Shown piece by piece: positions 5,103 through 5,323 of a stretch of DNA of 5,323 bases. The DNA is from a bacterium (GTDB lineage Bacteria; Bacteroidota; Bacteroidia; Cytophagales; Thermonemataceae). The stretch covers positions 1-5,323 of the forward strand of contig JANYGM010000001.1 of the NCBI GenBank assembly GCA_025362415.1. The letters run 5' to 3'. The stretch's first letter is position 1, and each line of letters begins with the position of its first letter. The translations under genes and the position numbers were made by a program. Under the pieces are notes generated by a model. It was not told the DNA's origin. It worked only from the letters and a program-made list of their open reading frames with translations, and searched no databases.

Positions 5103-5323
5103 TTTACCTTCCGTACCTAAACATTTGCCTTCCGTACCTAAACATTTGCCTTCCAGACCTAAACATTTGCCTTCCGTACCTAAACATTTGCCTTTCAGAC
5201 CTAAATATTTGCCTTCCAGACCTAAACATTTGCCTTCCAGACCTAAATATTTACTTTCCAGACCTAAACATTTGCCTTCCAGACCTAAATATTTGCCTTC
5301 CAGACCTAAATATTTGCCTTCCA
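5103..5323. repeat. 21-bp tandem repeat array upstream of the permease, running off the right edge
   Basis: Ten complete 21-bp units start at 5103, 5124, 5145, 5166, 5187, 5208, 5229, 5250, 5271 and 5292, and a partial one starts at 5313. The unit is TTTGCCTTCC followed by AGACCTAAAYA. Variation is limited: AG or GT at unit positions 11-12 (GT in units 1, 2 and 4), C or T at position 20 (T in units 5, 7, 9 and 10), and rare changes in GCC or CTTCC. There are no spacers, so it is not a CRISPR. Because 21 is divisible by 3, four of six frames remain open; on the minus strand the permease frame reads (C/Y)LG(L/T)EGK repeatedly. No start codon in good context is visible, and most changes alter the peptide, so a non-coding tandem repeat is preferred. 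The right end is outside the window. Confidence 0.9.

Noticed and set aside
5103..5323. CRISPR array
   Set aside because: The 21-bp units follow each other directly with no unique spacers, and no cas genes are present.
5104..5323. Plus-strand coding repeat (LPSRPKH / LPSVPKH)
   Set aside because: The frame is open only because 21 is divisible by 3. It has no ATG and a stop at 5092-5094 just before the array, and other frames are equally open.

Overview
The window looks like an AT-rich chromosomal segment of a Bacteroidota bacterium, probably from the Cytophagales or a related group. Three things point there. Promoters match the Bacteroidota-type TTTG / TAnnTTTG pattern (best case: TTTG, 19 bp, TAAATTTG at 3149-3179). 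Start codons are preceded by A-rich leaders rather than Shine-Dalgarno sequences. The UbiA-like, RhlE-like and LolC/E-like proteins resemble Bacteroidota versions. The order-level placement is inference from protein style only.

Layout: positions 1-295 hold no convincing gene. They start inside an inverted repeat resembling a REP/MITE end (arms 2-16 and 89-103). A 41-residue single-membrane-segment ORF (296-421) is followed by a pair of mutually inverted CGCAGGG/CCCTGCG palindromes (449-527) and a track of AATT blocks at an exact 7-bp period. Next come a UbiA-family membrane prenyltransferase (628-1557), another 7-bp AATT track, and a perfect 13-bp hairpin terminator. A DEAD-box RNA helicase of RhlE type follows (1679-3001, with its own promoter), then two hairpins. 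A small secreted or membrane-anchored coiled-coil protein (3201-3692) has the best promoter of the window and ends in a terminator nearly identical to the one before it. Convergent to all of this, on the minus strand, is a LolC/LolE-family ABC transporter permease (3804-5027). Upstream of its start is a 21-bp tandem repeat array that runs off the right edge (5103-5323, ten full units plus a partial).

The four larger genes appear to be separate transcription units, not an operon: hairpins or promoters separate the plus-strand genes, and the permease is convergent. Their roles (prenyl transfer to an unknown acceptor, RNA remodelling, an envelope protein of unknown function, lipoprotein transport) are not obviously linked. 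No defence system, CRISPR array, transposase, rRNA or tRNA was seen. The unusual content is in the intergenic DNA: at least four repeat families are packed between ordinary genes. The most notable is the 21-bp array, which stays open in the permease reading frame all the way into its start codon.
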